Under the pieces are notes generated by a model, which was not told the DNA's origin, did not search any database, and saw only the letters and a program-made list of their open reading frames with translations. Both the position numbers and the translations under genes were made by a program. A stretch of DNA of 64,000 nucleotides from Alphaproteobacteria bacterium (GTDB lineage: Bacteria > Pseudomonadota > Alphaproteobacteria > SHVZ01), in the NCBI GenBank assembly GCA_009694025.1, contig SHVZ01000001.1:1-64000 (forward strand), in the 5' to 3' direction. Position 1 is the first letter of the stretch. Each line of letters begins with the position of its first letter. This document shows positions 35,040-44,648 of this stretch, one piece after another.

Positions 35040-36516
35040 CACGGGCGATCTCCAGCAGACGGTCGGTGTCGACCGCGCGGGCCACATGCTCGGACCAGCG
35101 GTCGAGCACGTCCTCGATCACCTGGTCGTAGGCGACTGTCGAGGCATGCCCCGGACGCAGAGCGCCGAGGAAGCGCCGGCGGAAGGCATCGGAGGCGAAG
35201 AGGCCGTGCACATAGCAGCCCTCGACCCGGCCGTCGGCGCTGCGGGCGCCGTCCTCGCCCGGTCCCAGCAGCAGGAGGACGGCGCGGGCCCGGTCGGGCC
35301 CCTCGGTGCGGCCGATATGCATCTCGTAGCCGTGGACCGGCGCACCGGTCGAAAGATGGGTCCCCACGACCTTGCGGAGCGTCTTCGCCGGCGTCAGCTC
35401 GGTCGCGACGTCGAGCAGGCCGAGGCCGGGCACCGAGCCGGCTCGGCCCTCGATGCCGTCAGGGTCGGCGACCTGACGACCGAGCATCTGGTAGCCGGCG
35501 CAGAGGCCGAGGATGCGTCCGCCGCGGCGCCGATGCGCGAGGATGTCGATGTCCCAGCCCTGGGCGCGGAGGAAGGCGAGGTCGGAGAGCGTCGCCTTGC
35601 TGCCCGGCAGCAGGATCAGGTCGGCGACCGGCAGCGCCTTCCCGGGCGGCACCAATTCGACAGCGACATCCGGCTCCGCCCGCAATGGATCGAGGTCGTC
35701 GAAATTGGCGATCCGCGGCAGGCGTGGCACGACGATGCGGATCGGGCCATGGCCGTTGACGGCGACGCGGTCGAGGCCGAGCGCGTCTTCGGCCGGCAGC
35801 AGAGCCGCATCGGCGAAGTACGGGACGACGCCGAGGCAGTCGAGCCCGGTCTCGGCCTTGAGCGGCGCGAAGGCCGAGGCGAAGAGCGAGACATCGCCGC
35901 GGAACTTGTTGACGAGATAGCCCTTGAGGCGGGCCCGCTCGCTCTCGCCTAAAAGCCGACAGGTGCCGACCAGGCCGGCGATGACCCCACCCCGGTCGAT
36001 GTCGCCGACCAGCACCACCGGGAGGTCGGCGGCCTCGGCGAAGCCCATGTTGGCGATGTCGCCATCCCTCAAGTTGATCTCGGCCGGGCTGCCGGCGCCT
36101 TCGACCAGCACGAGGTCGGCCTCGGCGGCGAGCCGGTCGAAGCTTTCGAGCACGCGCGGCAGGAGCTGGGGCTTCATCGCGTGATAGGCCCGTGCGTCCG
36201 CCCGGCCGGCGACCTTGCCCTGGACGACGACCTGGGCGCCGGTCTCGCCTTCCGGCTTCAGCAGGATCGGGTTCATGTCGACCGAGGGCGCCACCCCGGC
36301 GGCCCGTGCCTGGAGGGCCTGGGCGCGGCCGATCTCGCCGCCGTCGTCGGTGACCGCGGCGTTGTTCGACATGTTCTGGGGCTTGAACGGCCTGACGCCG
36401 AGGCCTCGGCGCGCGTAGTGGCGCGCCAGAGCCGTCAGAAGGAGGGACTTTCCGACATCCGATCCCGTACCCTGCAGCATCAGGGCCGGCGTGCGATTGC
36501 GTTCAGCCCGCCCCAA
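35032..36516 (-). CDS. cobQ: Cobyric acid synthase (CobQ/CbiP), 494 aa
   Basis: ATP- and glutamine-dependent amidation of adenosylcobyrinic acid a,c-diamide at four side chains. The N-terminal dethiobiotin-synthetase-like domain has the P-loop [18 protein letters not shown] and [13 protein letters not shown]. The C-terminal class-I glutaminase domain has the nucleophile cysteine in [14 protein letters not shown] and a histidine in [11 protein letters not shown]. The start (36516) overlaps the SYLF gene stop by 14 bases, so cobQ is the last gene of the riboswitch-led operon. Confidence 0.95.
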   Translation of the reverse strand: MGRAERNRTPALMLQGTGSDVGKSLLLTALARHYARRGLGVRPFKPQNMSNNAAVTDDGGEIGRAQALQARAAGVAPSVDMNPILLKPEGETGAQVVVQGKVAGRADARAYHAMKPQLLPRVLESFDRLAAEADLVLVEGAGSPAEINLRDGDIANMGFAEAADLPVVLVGDIDRGGVIAGLVGTCRLLGESERARLKGYLVNKFRGDVSLFASAFAPLKAETGLDCLGVVPYFADAALLPAEDALGLDRVAVNGHGPIRIVVPRLPRIANFDDLDPLRAEPDVAVELVPPGKALPVADLILLPGSKATLSDLAFLRAQGWDIDILAHRRRGGRILGLCAGYQMLGRQVADPDGIEGRAGSVPGLGLLDVATELTPAKTLRKVVGTHLSTGAPVHGYEMHIGRTEGPDRARAVLLLLGPGEDGARSADGRVEGCYVHGLFASDAFRRRFLGALRPGHASTVAYDQVIEDVLDRWSEHVARAVDTDRLLEIARAR

Positions 36517-37159
36517 GCGCCCTCCTCAACCCGTCCGCGCCCGGATTGTTGACCGTGCGATCGATCAGGATCTGCTTCGGTGTCACGGGCTTGCCGTAGT
36601 AGGACTCGTTGAAGTCGCTCTTTGGCCGGATCACCGAGCCTTCGAGCGCGGCGCCGCCGAACAGCCCCTGGGACTTGGAGAAGGCGACGATGTCGGTCGC
36701 GGGCGAGCCGGTGGTCGAGGCTTCGACCCCGGCGCCGACCGGGCCGACAGAGATGCTGGCGTCGGCGCCGAGCTTGGCCTGGGCGGAGAGGAGCGAGGCC
36801 ATGCCCTTATCGGTGACGACGAGAAACAGCACCTCCTTGGCCTCGACGCCGATCTGGAACCCAAAGGAGGCGCCGGCGACGGAGACGAAGGCCGGCTGCG
36901 ACCAGCGCCCTTGGGCGTCCTTCGACAGCAGCACCCCGGGGCCCCCCTCGCCGCCGATGACGAAGCCGGCCTTGATGAGCTGGGGAACGACGAGGACGCC
37001 CTTGGCATTCCTCAGACGCGCCTTGGCGGCGGCGAAGTTTGGGTCTTTGAGGATGCTTTCGACCGAGAGCCGGGCGCGGTCGACGAGGGCCTGGGGCTCC
37101 TCGGCCGATACCGCCGGAGCGAGCAAGAGGGCAAGAAGCAACGTCGTCAGGATTTTCAT
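36503..37159 (-). CDS. Secreted SYLF-domain (Ysc84-like) lipid-binding protein, 218 aa
   Basis: [20 protein letters not shown] is a signal peptide, so the protein is periplasmic or exported. The rest is a SYLF domain: [40 protein letters not shown] and [17 protein letters not shown] are its conserved blocks. SYLF proteins bind lipids, and the bacterial role is uncertain. It is placed, apparently co-transcribed, between cobO (14 bases upstream) and cobQ (14-base overlap), although no link to cobalamin is known to me. The start is ATG 37159; the track start adds six residues before the signal peptide. Confidence 0.85.
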   Translation of the reverse strand: MKILTTLLLALLLAPAVSAEEPQALVDRARLSVESILKDPNFAAAKARLRNAKGVLVVPQLIKAGFVIGGEGGPGVLLSKDAQGRWSQPAFVSVAGASFGFQIGVEAKEVLFLVVTDKGMASLLSAQAKLGADASISVGPVGAGVEASTTGSPATDIVAFSKSQGLFGGAALEGSVIRPKSDFNESYYGKPVTPKQILIDRTVNNPGADGLRRALGAG

Positions 37160-37173
37160 GTCAGGGGCTCCGA

Positions 37174-37779
37174 TCAAAACTCGATTCCTATCTGCGCCTT
37201 AACGCCCGCGTCGAAGTGGTGTTTCAACGGCACCATCTCCGTGACCATGTCGGCCGCCTCGATCAGTTCTTTCTTAGCGTTCCGACCGGTGACCAGCACA
37301 TGCAGCCCGGGCCGGCGGGCCTGAAGGCCGGCGACCACGTCCGCGACCGGCAGGTAATCGTAGCGCAGCACGATGTTGAGCTCGTCGAGCAGGACGAGGC
37401 CGAGCGCCGGATCGGCGAGCATCTCCGTGGCCGCTGCCCAGGCCTTTTCCGCGGCGGCGACGTCGCGGGCGCGATCCTGGGTCTCCCAGGTGAAGCCCTC
37501 GCCCATGGTGGCGAAGCGGACCTGGTCGCCGAAGCGCTCGAGGGCGCCCCGCTCGCCGGTCTTCCACTTGCCCTTGGTGAACTGGACGACGCCGACCTTG
37601 AGGCCGTTGCCGAGCGCCCTCAAGACCAAGCCGAAGGCGGCAGTCGATTTCCCCTTCCCCTTGCCGGTATGGACCATCAGAAGACCCTTCTCGATCGTCT
37701 TGGTCGCGATCTTCTTGTCGCGAAAGGCCTTCCGCTTGGCCGCCTTGGCGGCGTGGCGGGCGAGGTCGTCGTCGCTCAT
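37174..37779 (-). CDS. cobO: Cob(I)yrinic acid a,c-diamide adenosyltransferase (CobO/BtuR), 201 aa
   Basis: Transfers the adenosyl group from ATP to reduced corrinoid. The P-loop is VHTGKGKGKSTAAFGLVLRA; VVQFTKGKWKTGE and VLLDELNIVLRYDYLP (Walker-B-like) are family blocks; PLKHHFDAGVKAQIGIEF is the usual C-terminus. The ATG at 37779 overlaps the cobN stop by 4 bases. It is the fourth gene of the riboswitch-led operon. Confidence 0.95.
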   Translation of the reverse strand: MSDDDLARHAAKAAKRKAFRDKKIATKTIEKGLLMVHTGKGKGKSTAAFGLVLRALGNGLKVGVVQFTKGKWKTGERGALERFGDQVRFATMGEGFTWETQDRARDVAAAEKAWAAATEMLADPALGLVLLDELNIVLRYDYLPVADVVAGLQARRPGLHVLVTGRNAKKELIEAADMVTEMVPLKHHFDAGVKAQIGIEF

Positions 37780-40700
37780 GCCGCAGCTTCCCGCGTTCCG
37801 TGCAGCGACGCCAGCAGAGCCGGCCGCCGGTTGCCGCCCGGCTGCCAGAGCTCGCGCGTCCGCGCCTCCTCGAAGCGCCCGATGATGTCGCGGAGCGCCG
37901 CCGGATTGGCCTCGGAGAGGAAGCCGCGTACACGCTCATCGGCGAGATAGGCGTCGAAGAGCAAGTCGAACTGGTCGTCACGGACCGCACTGGTGGTCGC
38001 GGCGAAGGCGAACAGGTAGTCGACCGTCGCCGCGATCTCGAAGGCGCCCTTGTAGCCGTGGCGCATCACGCCGGCGATCCACTTGGGATTGGCCGCCCGG
38101 CCGCGCACCACCAGGGCGATCTCTTCCGCCAGCGTCGAGATGCGCGGGCGCTCGGGGAGCGAGTGGTCGTTGTGGTAGACGACCGGTGCCGCGCCCGACA
38201 GATGGGCGACGGTGACCGCGAGGCCGCCCTCGAACTGGTAGTAGTCGTCGGAATCGAGCAGATCGTGCTCGCGGTTGTCCTGGTTGTGGACGACCGCCTC
38301 GACCTGCTCCAGGCGCTCGGCCAGCATCGGTTCCGACGCCCCCTCCTTTCCGGCCGCATAGGCGAAACTGCTCCAGGCCAGGAAGGCGCGGGCGAGGTCG
38401 GCCGGCGTCCGCCAGCCGCGCTCGTCGATCAGCGCCTGCAGTCCGGCGCCATAGGCGCCGGGCTTGGAGCCGAAGACCCGAAAGCCGGCGCGGAGCTCGG
38501 CGGTCGCCGCATCGAGGCCCCGGCCGACCAGCGTCGCGCGATCGCGGCGGAAGGCGGCGGCGAGCGGATTGTCGGCTTCCGGCTCGTCGAGACGGGCGAC
38601 GGCGCGGGCCGCCGAGTCGACCAGGTCGATGAGGCCGGGGAAGGCATCGCGGAAGAAGCCGGAGACCCGGAGAGTGACGTCGACGCGGGGCCGGCCGAGG
38701 ACCGAAGCGGGCATGATCTCGAAGCCGGTGACGCGGCGGGAGCCCGTGTCCCAGGTCGGGCGCACGCCCATGAGGGCCAGCGCCTGGGCGACATCGTCGC
38801 CGCCGGTCCGCATGCAGGAGGTGCCCCAGGCCGAGAGCGCGATGCGGCGGGGATAGTCGCCATGCTCCTGGGCGTGGCGCTCGACCAGAAGCGAGGCCGA
38901 GTGCCAGCCGAGGGTCCAAGCCGCCGGCGTCGGCACCGAACGCGTGTCGACCGAGTAGAAGTTGCGCCCTGTCGGCAGCACCTCCGGCTTGCCGCGAGTC
39001 GGCGCACCCGATGGACCGGGGTCAACGAAGCGGCCGTCGAGGCCGGCCAGCAGCGCCTGCCGCTCGGCCGGACCGGAGGCGATCACCGCCGGACGCAGGC
39101 GCGTCTCGATCTCGCCCAGAACGGCCGAGGTGCGCGTCCATGCCGGATCGCAGGCGCGCTTTCCGGCGACGAGGTCGAGCGCCTCCGCTTCCAGGCGGTC
39201 GACGATGCGTCCGGCGCCGTCGTCGGTCAGCGGGTCGACGCCGAGCGCCTGATCGTCGGCAAGCGCGCGGATCAGCGAGGCGTCCTCGGCCCGCGCGCCG
39301 CGGGGCACACGCGCCAACGCCACCAGCAGCGCATCCAGGCGCTCACCGTCCGGGGAGCAGCCGAGCACATGCAGCCCGTCGCGGATCTGCAGGTCCTTGA
39401 TCCGGCAGAGATGGCGGTCGAGCTTCTGCAGCGCCGCCTGCCGGTCATCGTCGGCGCCGATGCCGCAGTCGCGGTCGAGCCCGGCCTTGCGGCAGCGGTC
39501 GAGGATGTCGGAGGCCAGCGGGTCGAGGCGGCGTGGATCGAGGGTGGCGGCGTGATAGTACTCGTCTATCAGGTGCTCGAGATCGGCTTGCGGGCCATAG
39601 CTGCCGGCACGGGTGAGCGGCGGCGTCAGGTGATCGATGATCACAGCGGCCGCCCGCCGCTTCGCCTGGGTCCCCTCGCCCGGGTCGTTGACGATGAACG
39701 GATAGAGGTTGGGCATCGGCCCGAGGGCCACTTCGGGCCAGCAGAGCGAGGAGAGCGCCGTCGCCTTCCCTGGCAGCCACTCCAGGTTCCCATGCTTGCC
39801 GAGGTGGATGACGGCATGAGCGCCGAACACCTCGCGGAGCCAGAGGTGGAAGGCAAGGTAGCCGTGCGGCGGCACCAGGTCGGGGTCGTGGTAGGTGGAC
39901 TCCGGGTCGATGTTGTAGCCGCGGGCCGGCTGCACGGCGACGACGACGTGGCCAAACCGGTGGATCGCCAACGCGAAGGCGTCACCGCGGACGAAGGGGT
40001 CGGCCGCCGGATCGCCCCAGCGCTCGGCAAGCGCTTCCCGCGTCTCCCTGGCCTGGGCGACGAGCCAGGCGCGGTAGCGGGCGAGCGGCAGCGTCACCGT
40101 CGCGGCGCGCGTGGACGGCGCGTTGGTCGGGCCGGCGAGAAGTCGCGCCATCAGTGCCGCCCCATCGGTAGGGCGGCCCTTGACGCGGTACCCCGCCGAC
40201 TCCAGCGCCGACAGCACCTCCACAGTCGATGCCGGAGTGTCGAGACCGACGCCGTTGCCGATGCGGGCGTCGCTGTTCGGATAATTGGCGAGAACGATGG
40301 CGATGCGGCGCGCCGGCGCCGGCGTCCGCCGAAGCCGGACCCAGGCCGAGGCCAGGTCGGCGACGAAGGCGATGCGATCAGCCACCGGCTGGTAGTCGAG
40401 GATGTCCGCCTCGGTCAGCGGATCGCGGCGGCGCAGCGTTTTGAACGAGACGGCGCGCGACAACAGGCGGCCGTCGACCTCCGGCATCGCCACGTTCATG
40501 GCGAGGTCGGCCGTGCGCAGCCCGCGGGCGTCGGCCTGCCAGGCCGCCTCGGTCGAGCCGGAGAAGACGACCTGCAGCACCGGACGATCGAGCCCGTCGA
40601 TCACGCCGGCGGAGAAGGCGGTGGCGTTGAGGACGATGTCGGGTTTCGCCGCGACGACGAGCGCCCTCGCCTCCTCGTCCTTGAGCGAGGCGGCGAAGAT

Positions 40701-41360
40701 CGCCTGCGTTTCCAGCCCCACCCGATCCAGCGCCGCGATCAACGCATCGACCGGTGCCAGGGTCCCGGACTGGACGAGGGCGCGATAGAAGACGAGGGCG
40801 GCGACCGGACGATCGCCCGAGGCCGCCCGGTAGATGCCGGCCCGCGGCAACGCTTCCGCCGGCAGCGGCCTCTCGCCCCTGCCGATCAGATGCGCCGCGG
40901 CGGCGAGGAAACGCTCGGCATTGGCGAGGCCGCCTTCGATCAGGTAGCGCCAGAGCCGCGTCGACGCCTCCGGCGGCACCGTCGACAGCGAGGCCAGATC
41001 CGGGTCGGGCCGGTCGTCGCCGGGCAGCAGCGCCAGCGGGATCCCCTTGGCACGGCAGACCTCGACGATACGGTCGACGCCATAGGGCCAGTAAGCACGG
41101 CCGCCGAGCAGCCGCACGACCACCAGCCGCGCTTTAGCGACGACCTGCTCGACATGGATATCGACCGACAGATTGTGCTGGAGCCGCGTCGGGTTGGCGA
41201 GGCGCAACGAAGGCCCGTCGCCCTGGCGCTGCCGGGCGGCGGCCAGCGCCGCGATTTCCGTGTCGGCCGCCGTGAGCACGACCACGTCGCCGGGGCTCTG
41301 GCCGAGGTCGACGGCCTCGGCCCCGTCGATGCGTCCGGGTTCGGCGACGAGCAGGTGCAT
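37776..41360 (-). CDS. cobN: Cobaltochelatase subunit CobN, 1194 aa
   Basis: The large subunit of the ATP-dependent late cobalt chelatase (CobNST), related to magnesium-chelatase BchH. Family blocks include YHDPDLVPPHGYLAFHLWLR, HLGKHGNLEWLPGKATALS, FSVWG-type region ALSAWGTSCMRTGGDD, SGFFRDAFPGLIDLVDSAAR and EQVEAVVHNQDNREHDLLDS. The length is near the family norm. cobS and cobT subunits for this chelatase are not in the window. It lies two bases after cobW and is coupled to cobO; a CobN beside CbiX means both early and late cobalt insertion enzymes are encoded together. Confidence 0.95.
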   Translation of the reverse strand: MHLLVAEPGRIDGAEAVDLGQSPGDVVVLTAADTEIAALAAARQRQGDGPSLRLANPTRLQHNLSVDIHVEQVVAKARLVVVRLLGGRAYWPYGVDRIVEVCRAKGIPLALLPGDDRPDPDLASLSTVPPEASTRLWRYLIEGGLANAERFLAAAAHLIGRGERPLPAEALPRAGIYRAASGDRPVAALVFYRALVQSGTLAPVDALIAALDRVGLETQAIFAASLKDEEARALVVAAKPDIVLNATAFSAGVIDGLDRPVLQVVFSGSTEAAWQADARGLRTADLAMNVAMPEVDGRLLSRAVSFKTLRRRDPLTEADILDYQPVADRIAFVADLASAWVRLRRTPAPARRIAIVLANYPNSDARIGNGVGLDTPASTVEVLSALESAGYRVKGRPTDGAALMARLLAGPTNAPSTRAATVTLPLARYRAWLVAQARETREALAERWGDPAADPFVRGDAFALAIHRFGHVVVAVQPARGYNIDPESTYHDPDLVPPHGYLAFHLWLREVFGAHAVIHLGKHGNLEWLPGKATALSSLCWPEVALGPMPNLYPFIVNDPGEGTQAKRRAAAVIIDHLTPPLTRAGSYGPQADLEHLIDEYYHAATLDPRRLDPLASDILDRCRKAGLDRDCGIGADDDRQAALQKLDRHLCRIKDLQIRDGLHVLGCSPDGERLDALLVALARVPRGARAEDASLIRALADDQALGVDPLTDDGAGRIVDRLEAEALDLVAGKRACDPAWTRTSAVLGEIETRLRPAVIASGPAERQALLAGLDGRFVDPGPSGAPTRGKPEVLPTGRNFYSVDTRSVPTPAAWTLGWHSASLLVERHAQEHGDYPRRIALSAWGTSCMRTGGDDVAQALALMGVRPTWDTGSRRVTGFEIMPASVLGRPRVDVTLRVSGFFRDAFPGLIDLVDSAARAVARLDEPEADNPLAAAFRRDRATLVGRGLDAATAELRAGFRVFGSKPGAYGAGLQALIDERGWRTPADLARAFLAWSSFAYAAGKEGASEPMLAERLEQVEAVVHNQDNREHDLLDSDDYYQFEGGLAVTVAHLSGAAPVVYHNDHSLPERPRISTLAEEIALVVRGRAANPKWIAGVMRHGYKGAFEIAATVDYLFAFAATTSAVRDDQFDLLFDAYLADERVRGFLSEANPAALRDIIGRFEEARTRELWQPGGNRRPALLASLHGTREAAA

Positions 41361-41362
41361 GC

Positions 41363-42388
41363 TTATCCTCGGATCTCCGCTTCGATGCCTCTGCGGTCGA
41401 GGCCCTTAAGGCCGATGACGACGAGACGCCCGTCCCGGGCTTCGCCTTGCTTCCACGGCCGGTCGAAGTGACGGACGAGACGCGGGCCGACACCCTGGAT
41501 GACGTGGCGGAGCGGTTTTCCCGGCACCTCGACGAAACCTTTGACCCGGAGCACGCCGAACTTCTCGACGGCCTGAAGAATGCGGGCCTCCAGAGCCTGA
41601 GGATCGGCGGCGGGCGCCAAGGCGACCGCGAAGCTTTCGAAGTCCTCGTGGTCGTGCTCGGTCTCGTTGTCATGGTGAGAGGGGCGGTTCGAGAGATCAT
41701 CCTCGGCCGCCGCCGCTAGCCCCAGCAGCGCCGAGGCCGGGAGATTGCCATGGCGCGATTCGACGATCTTCACGCCCGGCCTCAAGACCGCCGTCACCTC
41801 CGCGCGCACGCGGGCGAGGTCTGCGGGCGACACCAGGTCGCTCTTGTTGAGGATGACGAGATCGGCGCAGGCGAGCTGATCTTCGTAGACCTCCTCCAGA
41901 GGATTTTCGTGGTCGAGATTCGGATCGGCGGCGCGCTGGCGTGCGACCGCTTCCGGATCGTCGGCGAAGCGGCCGCCGGCGACCGCGGCGGCATCGATCA
42001 CCACGATCACCCCGTCGACGGTCGATCGCGCCTTCACCTCCGGCCAGTTGAAGGCCTGGACCAGCGGCTTCGGCAGGGCAAGTCCCGAGGTCTCGATGAT
42101 GATGTGCTCCGGCGGCTCCGGCCGCTCGATCAGCTTCTTCATCGACGGCAGGAAGTCGTCGGCGACCGTGCAGCAGATGCAGCCGTTGGCCAGCTCGACG
42201 ATGTCGTCGTCCTCGCAGCCCTCGATGCCGCAGCCCAAGATCAGCTCGCGGTCGATGCCGAGCTCGCCGAACTCGTTGATGACGAAGGCGAGGCGACGTC
42301 CGCCCGCCGTGCGCAGCAGGTTCTGGATCAGACTGGTCTTCCCGGCCCCGAGAAAGCCGGTAACCACGGTCGCGGGAATGCGGTTCAT
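41363..42388 (-). CDS. cobW: CobW GTPase, putative cobalt chaperone, 341 aa
   Basis: COG0523 G3E-family GTPase thought to deliver cobalt for cobalamin synthesis. The P-loop is TGFLGAGKTSLIQNLL (residues about 10-25). The metal-binding C-X-C-C motif is in NGCICCTV, followed by the NKSD guanine motif. A histidine/acidic stretch (HHDNETEHDHED) lies before the C-terminal domain (VKGFVEVPGKPLRHVIQGVG). The ATG at 42388 overlaps the cobU stop by 4 bases. Confidence 0.95.
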   Translation of the reverse strand: MNRIPATVVTGFLGAGKTSLIQNLLRTAGGRRLAFVINEFGELGIDRELILGCGIEGCEDDDIVELANGCICCTVADDFLPSMKKLIERPEPPEHIIIETSGLALPKPLVQAFNWPEVKARSTVDGVIVVIDAAAVAGGRFADDPEAVARQRAADPNLDHENPLEEVYEDQLACADLVILNKSDLVSPADLARVRAEVTAVLRPGVKIVESRHGNLPASALLGLAAAAEDDLSNRPSHHDNETEHDHEDFESFAVALAPAADPQALEARILQAVEKFGVLRVKGFVEVPGKPLRHVIQGVGPRLVRHFDRPWKQGEARDGRLVVIGLKGLDRRGIEAEIRG

Positions 42389-42951
42389 GAAGATCCTTGC
42401 GGCTTGAGGACAAGAGGGAGACCGGCGACGACCAGCTCGACCCGGTCGACGGCGCCGGCGAGCCGCCGATGCAGCCGTCCGGCATGGTCGCGGAAGGCGC
42501 GGGCGAGAGCGTTGTCCGGGACAATGCCCATGCCGACCTCGTTCGAGACCAGCACGACCGGCGCGGATCTGGCTGCAACGGCGGCGGCGAGACGCTCGCC
42601 TTCGCCGACGACGTCCCGTCCGGCGACCATCAGATTGGAGAGCCAGAGCGTCAGGCAGTCGACCAGCACCGGGCGAGCCTCGCCGGCGAGCGTGCCGACG
42701 AGATCGAGCGGCACCTCGCGGGTGACCCAGCGCCGGCCGCGACGGGCCTGGTGCTCGGCGATGCGATGGGCCATCTCCGCGTCGCCGGCCTCGGACGTGG
42801 CGAGATATACGACTTCACCAACACCCGCGGCGGACAGCGCCAGTTCCTCGGCACGCGCGCTCTTTCCCGAGCGCGCCCCGCCTAAGATCAACGCCCGCGT
42901 GAACGGCGGGAGCGAGGCCGCGGCCGAGCGGGCCGGTACGGTCATGGTCAC
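42385..42951 (-). CDS. cobU: Adenosylcobinamide kinase / guanylyltransferase (CobU/CobP), 188 aa
   Basis: Phosphorylates adenosylcobinamide and then transfers GMP in nucleotide-loop assembly. The P-loop is LILGGARSGKSARAEELA; IAEHQARRGRRWVTREVP and VDCLTLWLSNLM are family motifs. The likely start is GTG 42951, since GGAGGG lies 6 bases upstream; an ATG two codons later is the alternative. It is the first gene after the cobalamin riboswitch, whose last hairpin appears to cover that GGAGGG. Confidence 0.94.
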   Translation of the reverse strand: MTMTVPARSAAASLPPFTRALILGGARSGKSARAEELALSAAGVGEVVYLATSEAGDAEMAHRIAEHQARRGRRWVTREVPLDLVGTLAGEARPVLVDCLTLWLSNLMVAGRDVVGEGERLAAAVAARSAPVVLVSNEVGMGIVPDNALARAFRDHAGRLHRRLAGAVDRVELVVAGLPLVLKPQGSS

Positions 42952-42994
42952 GGCAGGCCCTCCACCCGAGGAGCAAGCACCGTTGCGGGCGACG

Positions 42995-43165
42995 TCGCGG
43001 AGGTCTCCTGGCTCCGGGGTCTTTGGCGACGAAGCCTTCCCAACCGTTGCCGGTCAGTGGCTCTCGCTCGTCGCCTCGCCCGTCACAGTTGCGGGGGCAG
43101 CGCCGGTCTCGCGGTGAACCCGCCTACCGAACTTCCCTGTCTCGACGTCTTGGAGCCGACCCTAG
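42995..43165 (-). ncRNA. Cobalamin (B12) riboswitch, leftward
   Basis: Read on the minus strand, the aptamer shows CTGCCCCCGCAACTGT, the B12-box region GAGCCACTGACCGG, TTGGGAAGGCTTC and the closing GAGCCAGGAGACCTCC. All are in the order of the adenosylcobalamin riboswitch, with ACAGGGAA near its 5' side (43132-43141). Downstream, GCTCC and GGAGGGC can pair around TCGGGT, masking the cobU Shine-Dalgarno. This suggests control of translation initiation: high cobalamin shuts off cobU and the coupled operon cobU-cobW-cobN-cobO-SYLF-cobQ. Ends are approximate. Confidence 0.92.
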
Positions 43166-43185
43166 CACGGCGCGCCGGGAGGGGG

Positions 43186-43827
43186 CTACCGCGGCGCCTG
43201 ATTGATGGCGACCGCCCGCCAGGCAGGCGGGTGGCGACTGGTCCCGGCGAAATGATCGAGCCGGGTCAGGTGGGTATTGAAGACGTCGACCCGGAGCGCC
43301 GCCTCCGGATCGAGCCTGAGCGCGTGCGCCACGGCGGCCCGGATGGTGCCGCCATGGGTGACGGCGACGATGTCCTTGCCGGCCAGCTCGAGGTTGAGCC
43401 GCTCGATGCCGACGGAGACCCGGGCCATCAGGTGCTCGAAGCTCTCGCCGCCCGGCGGCACCGCCGCCGCCGGCGCGAGCCAGAAGCGGTGGTAGCCCGA
43501 TTCCGGACTCGCCTTCAGCTCCTCGTAGGTGCGGCCCTGCCAGTCGCCGAAATGCTGCTCGATGAAGTCCGGGACAACCCGCATCTCCGGCAGCCGGTAG
43601 CCGGCGGCGCCGATGGCGAGCGCGGTCTCGCGGGTGCGCCGGAGCGGCGAATGCACCCAGACGGCATCCTTCGGCAGGAGCTTGGCCCAGCACTCGAAAT
43701 GCTCCGACGCCGAGGTGTCGCAGGGATGGTCGGTCTGGCCGTAAGCACGGCCTTTGTTCACTGTGACCGGCGCGTGCCGGATCCACCACCAGCGCGTCGA
43801 GAGGCCGGGGTCGAAGATCGTGCTCAT
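43186..43827 (-). CDS. cobC: Histidine-phosphatase-family protein, probable alpha-ribazole phosphatase (CobC), 213 aa
   Basis: A phosphoglycerate-mutase-like phosphatase: RHAP (catalytic His in WWWIRHAPVTVN), SPLRRTRETALA with the second phosphate-binding arginine, and a later catalytic His in VAVTHGGTIRAAVAHAL. By position between the riboswitch-led operon and cobS it is probably the phosphatase acting on alpha-ribazole or adenosylcobalamin phosphate. The family is broad, so the substrate is inferred from context. The start is ATG 43827, 9 bases downstream of the cobS stop on the same strand, so the two are co-transcribed. Confidence 0.8.
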   Translation of the reverse strand: MSTIFDPGLSTRWWWIRHAPVTVNKGRAYGQTDHPCDTSASEHFECWAKLLPKDAVWVHSPLRRTRETALAIGAAGYRLPEMRVVPDFIEQHFGDWQGRTYEELKASPESGYHRFWLAPAAAVPPGGESFEHLMARVSVGIERLNLELAGKDIVAVTHGGTIRAAVAHALRLDPEAALRVDVFNTHLTRLDHFAGTSRHPPAWRAVAINQAPR

Positions 43828-43836
43828 GGCGCCTGT

Positions 43837-44580
43837 CTAGGGGATCGTCGTCAACGCGAGGAGGGCCCCGATCTCCGCCGCCTGCTCGGTGGCGCCCAGG
43901 GTGTCCCCGGTATAGCCGCCGAGGCGCCGGCGCGCCAGCGCCGCGACCGCCGCGGCGGAACCGGCGGAGACCGCGGCGGCAAGTAGCGCCGGGCCGGGGC
44001 CGAGCGCGATGACGGCGATCGTAATGCCGAGGCCCGCCGCCCAGTAGACACCGTCGGCCTCCGGCTTCCCGGCGGCAGCCGCGAGCCCGTCGGTGCGGGC
44101 CGGCGCGTCGATCCGCATCAGCCAGGGGAGCCAGCCCCGGGACAGCGCGTGCACGGCGATCAGCGCCGCAGCGCCGTCGGCAAGAGCGGCGAGCGATCCA
44201 GCGCGCAGCCCGACCGACAGGATGAGGGCCAGTGCCCCGAAGGTGCCGATACGGGAATCGCGCATGATTTCGAGAACGCGCTCGCGCGCCGCGCCGGAGA
44301 AAAGCCCGTCGGCCGAATCGGCAAGCCCGTCCTCATGCAGTGCGCCGGTCGCGGCGACCGCCGCACCGACCGCGAGCACGGCCGCCACCAGCGGCGGGAT
44401 GCCAACCCCATGGGCGAGCGCCAGCACCGCCGCGGCGATGCCGCCGACCAGCGCTCCTGCCAGCGGAAACCCGCGTGCCGCCGCCGCCAGCGGCAGTGTC
44501 GCATCCAATCGAATCGGCAGCCGCGTCAGGAAGGCGACAGCGGTCACGAGCTCGAGGCGAAGGGCGGCGATCCAGATCAT
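43837..44580 (-). CDS. cobS: Adenosylcobinamide-GDP ribazoletransferase (CobS/CobV), 247 aa
   Basis: The membrane-bound cobalamin synthase that joins adenosylcobinamide-GDP with alpha-ribazole (phosphate). It is hydrophobic throughout. The start [20 protein letters not shown] and the acidic catalytic loop [18 protein letters not shown] are family hallmarks; [20 protein letters not shown] is the conserved C-terminal block. The start is ATG 44580; the track start at 44829 would overlap divergent cobT. Confidence 0.94.
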   Translation of the reverse strand: MIWIAALRLELVTAVAFLTRLPIRLDATLPLAAAARGFPLAGALVGGIAAAVLALAHGVGIPPLVAAVLAVGAAVAATGALHEDGLADSADGLFSGAARERVLEIMRDSRIGTFGALALILSVGLRAGSLAALADGAAALIAVHALSRGWLPWLMRIDAPARTDGLAAAAGKPEADGVYWAAGLGITIAVIALGPGPALLAAAVSAGSAAAVAALARRRLGGYTGDTLGATEQAAEIGALLALTTIP

Positions 44581-44648
44581 GTCCCTTTTTCGCTTGGCCG
44601 GCGCCAAAAATCCAGCGATGAAGGCGCCCCTCTCCGGAAGGGCACCCC

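Noticed and set aside
37800-41471. 1223-aa plus-strand ORF
   Set aside because: It is wholly antisense to cobN, has Arg/Gly/Asp-rich low-complexity composition and no domain motif.
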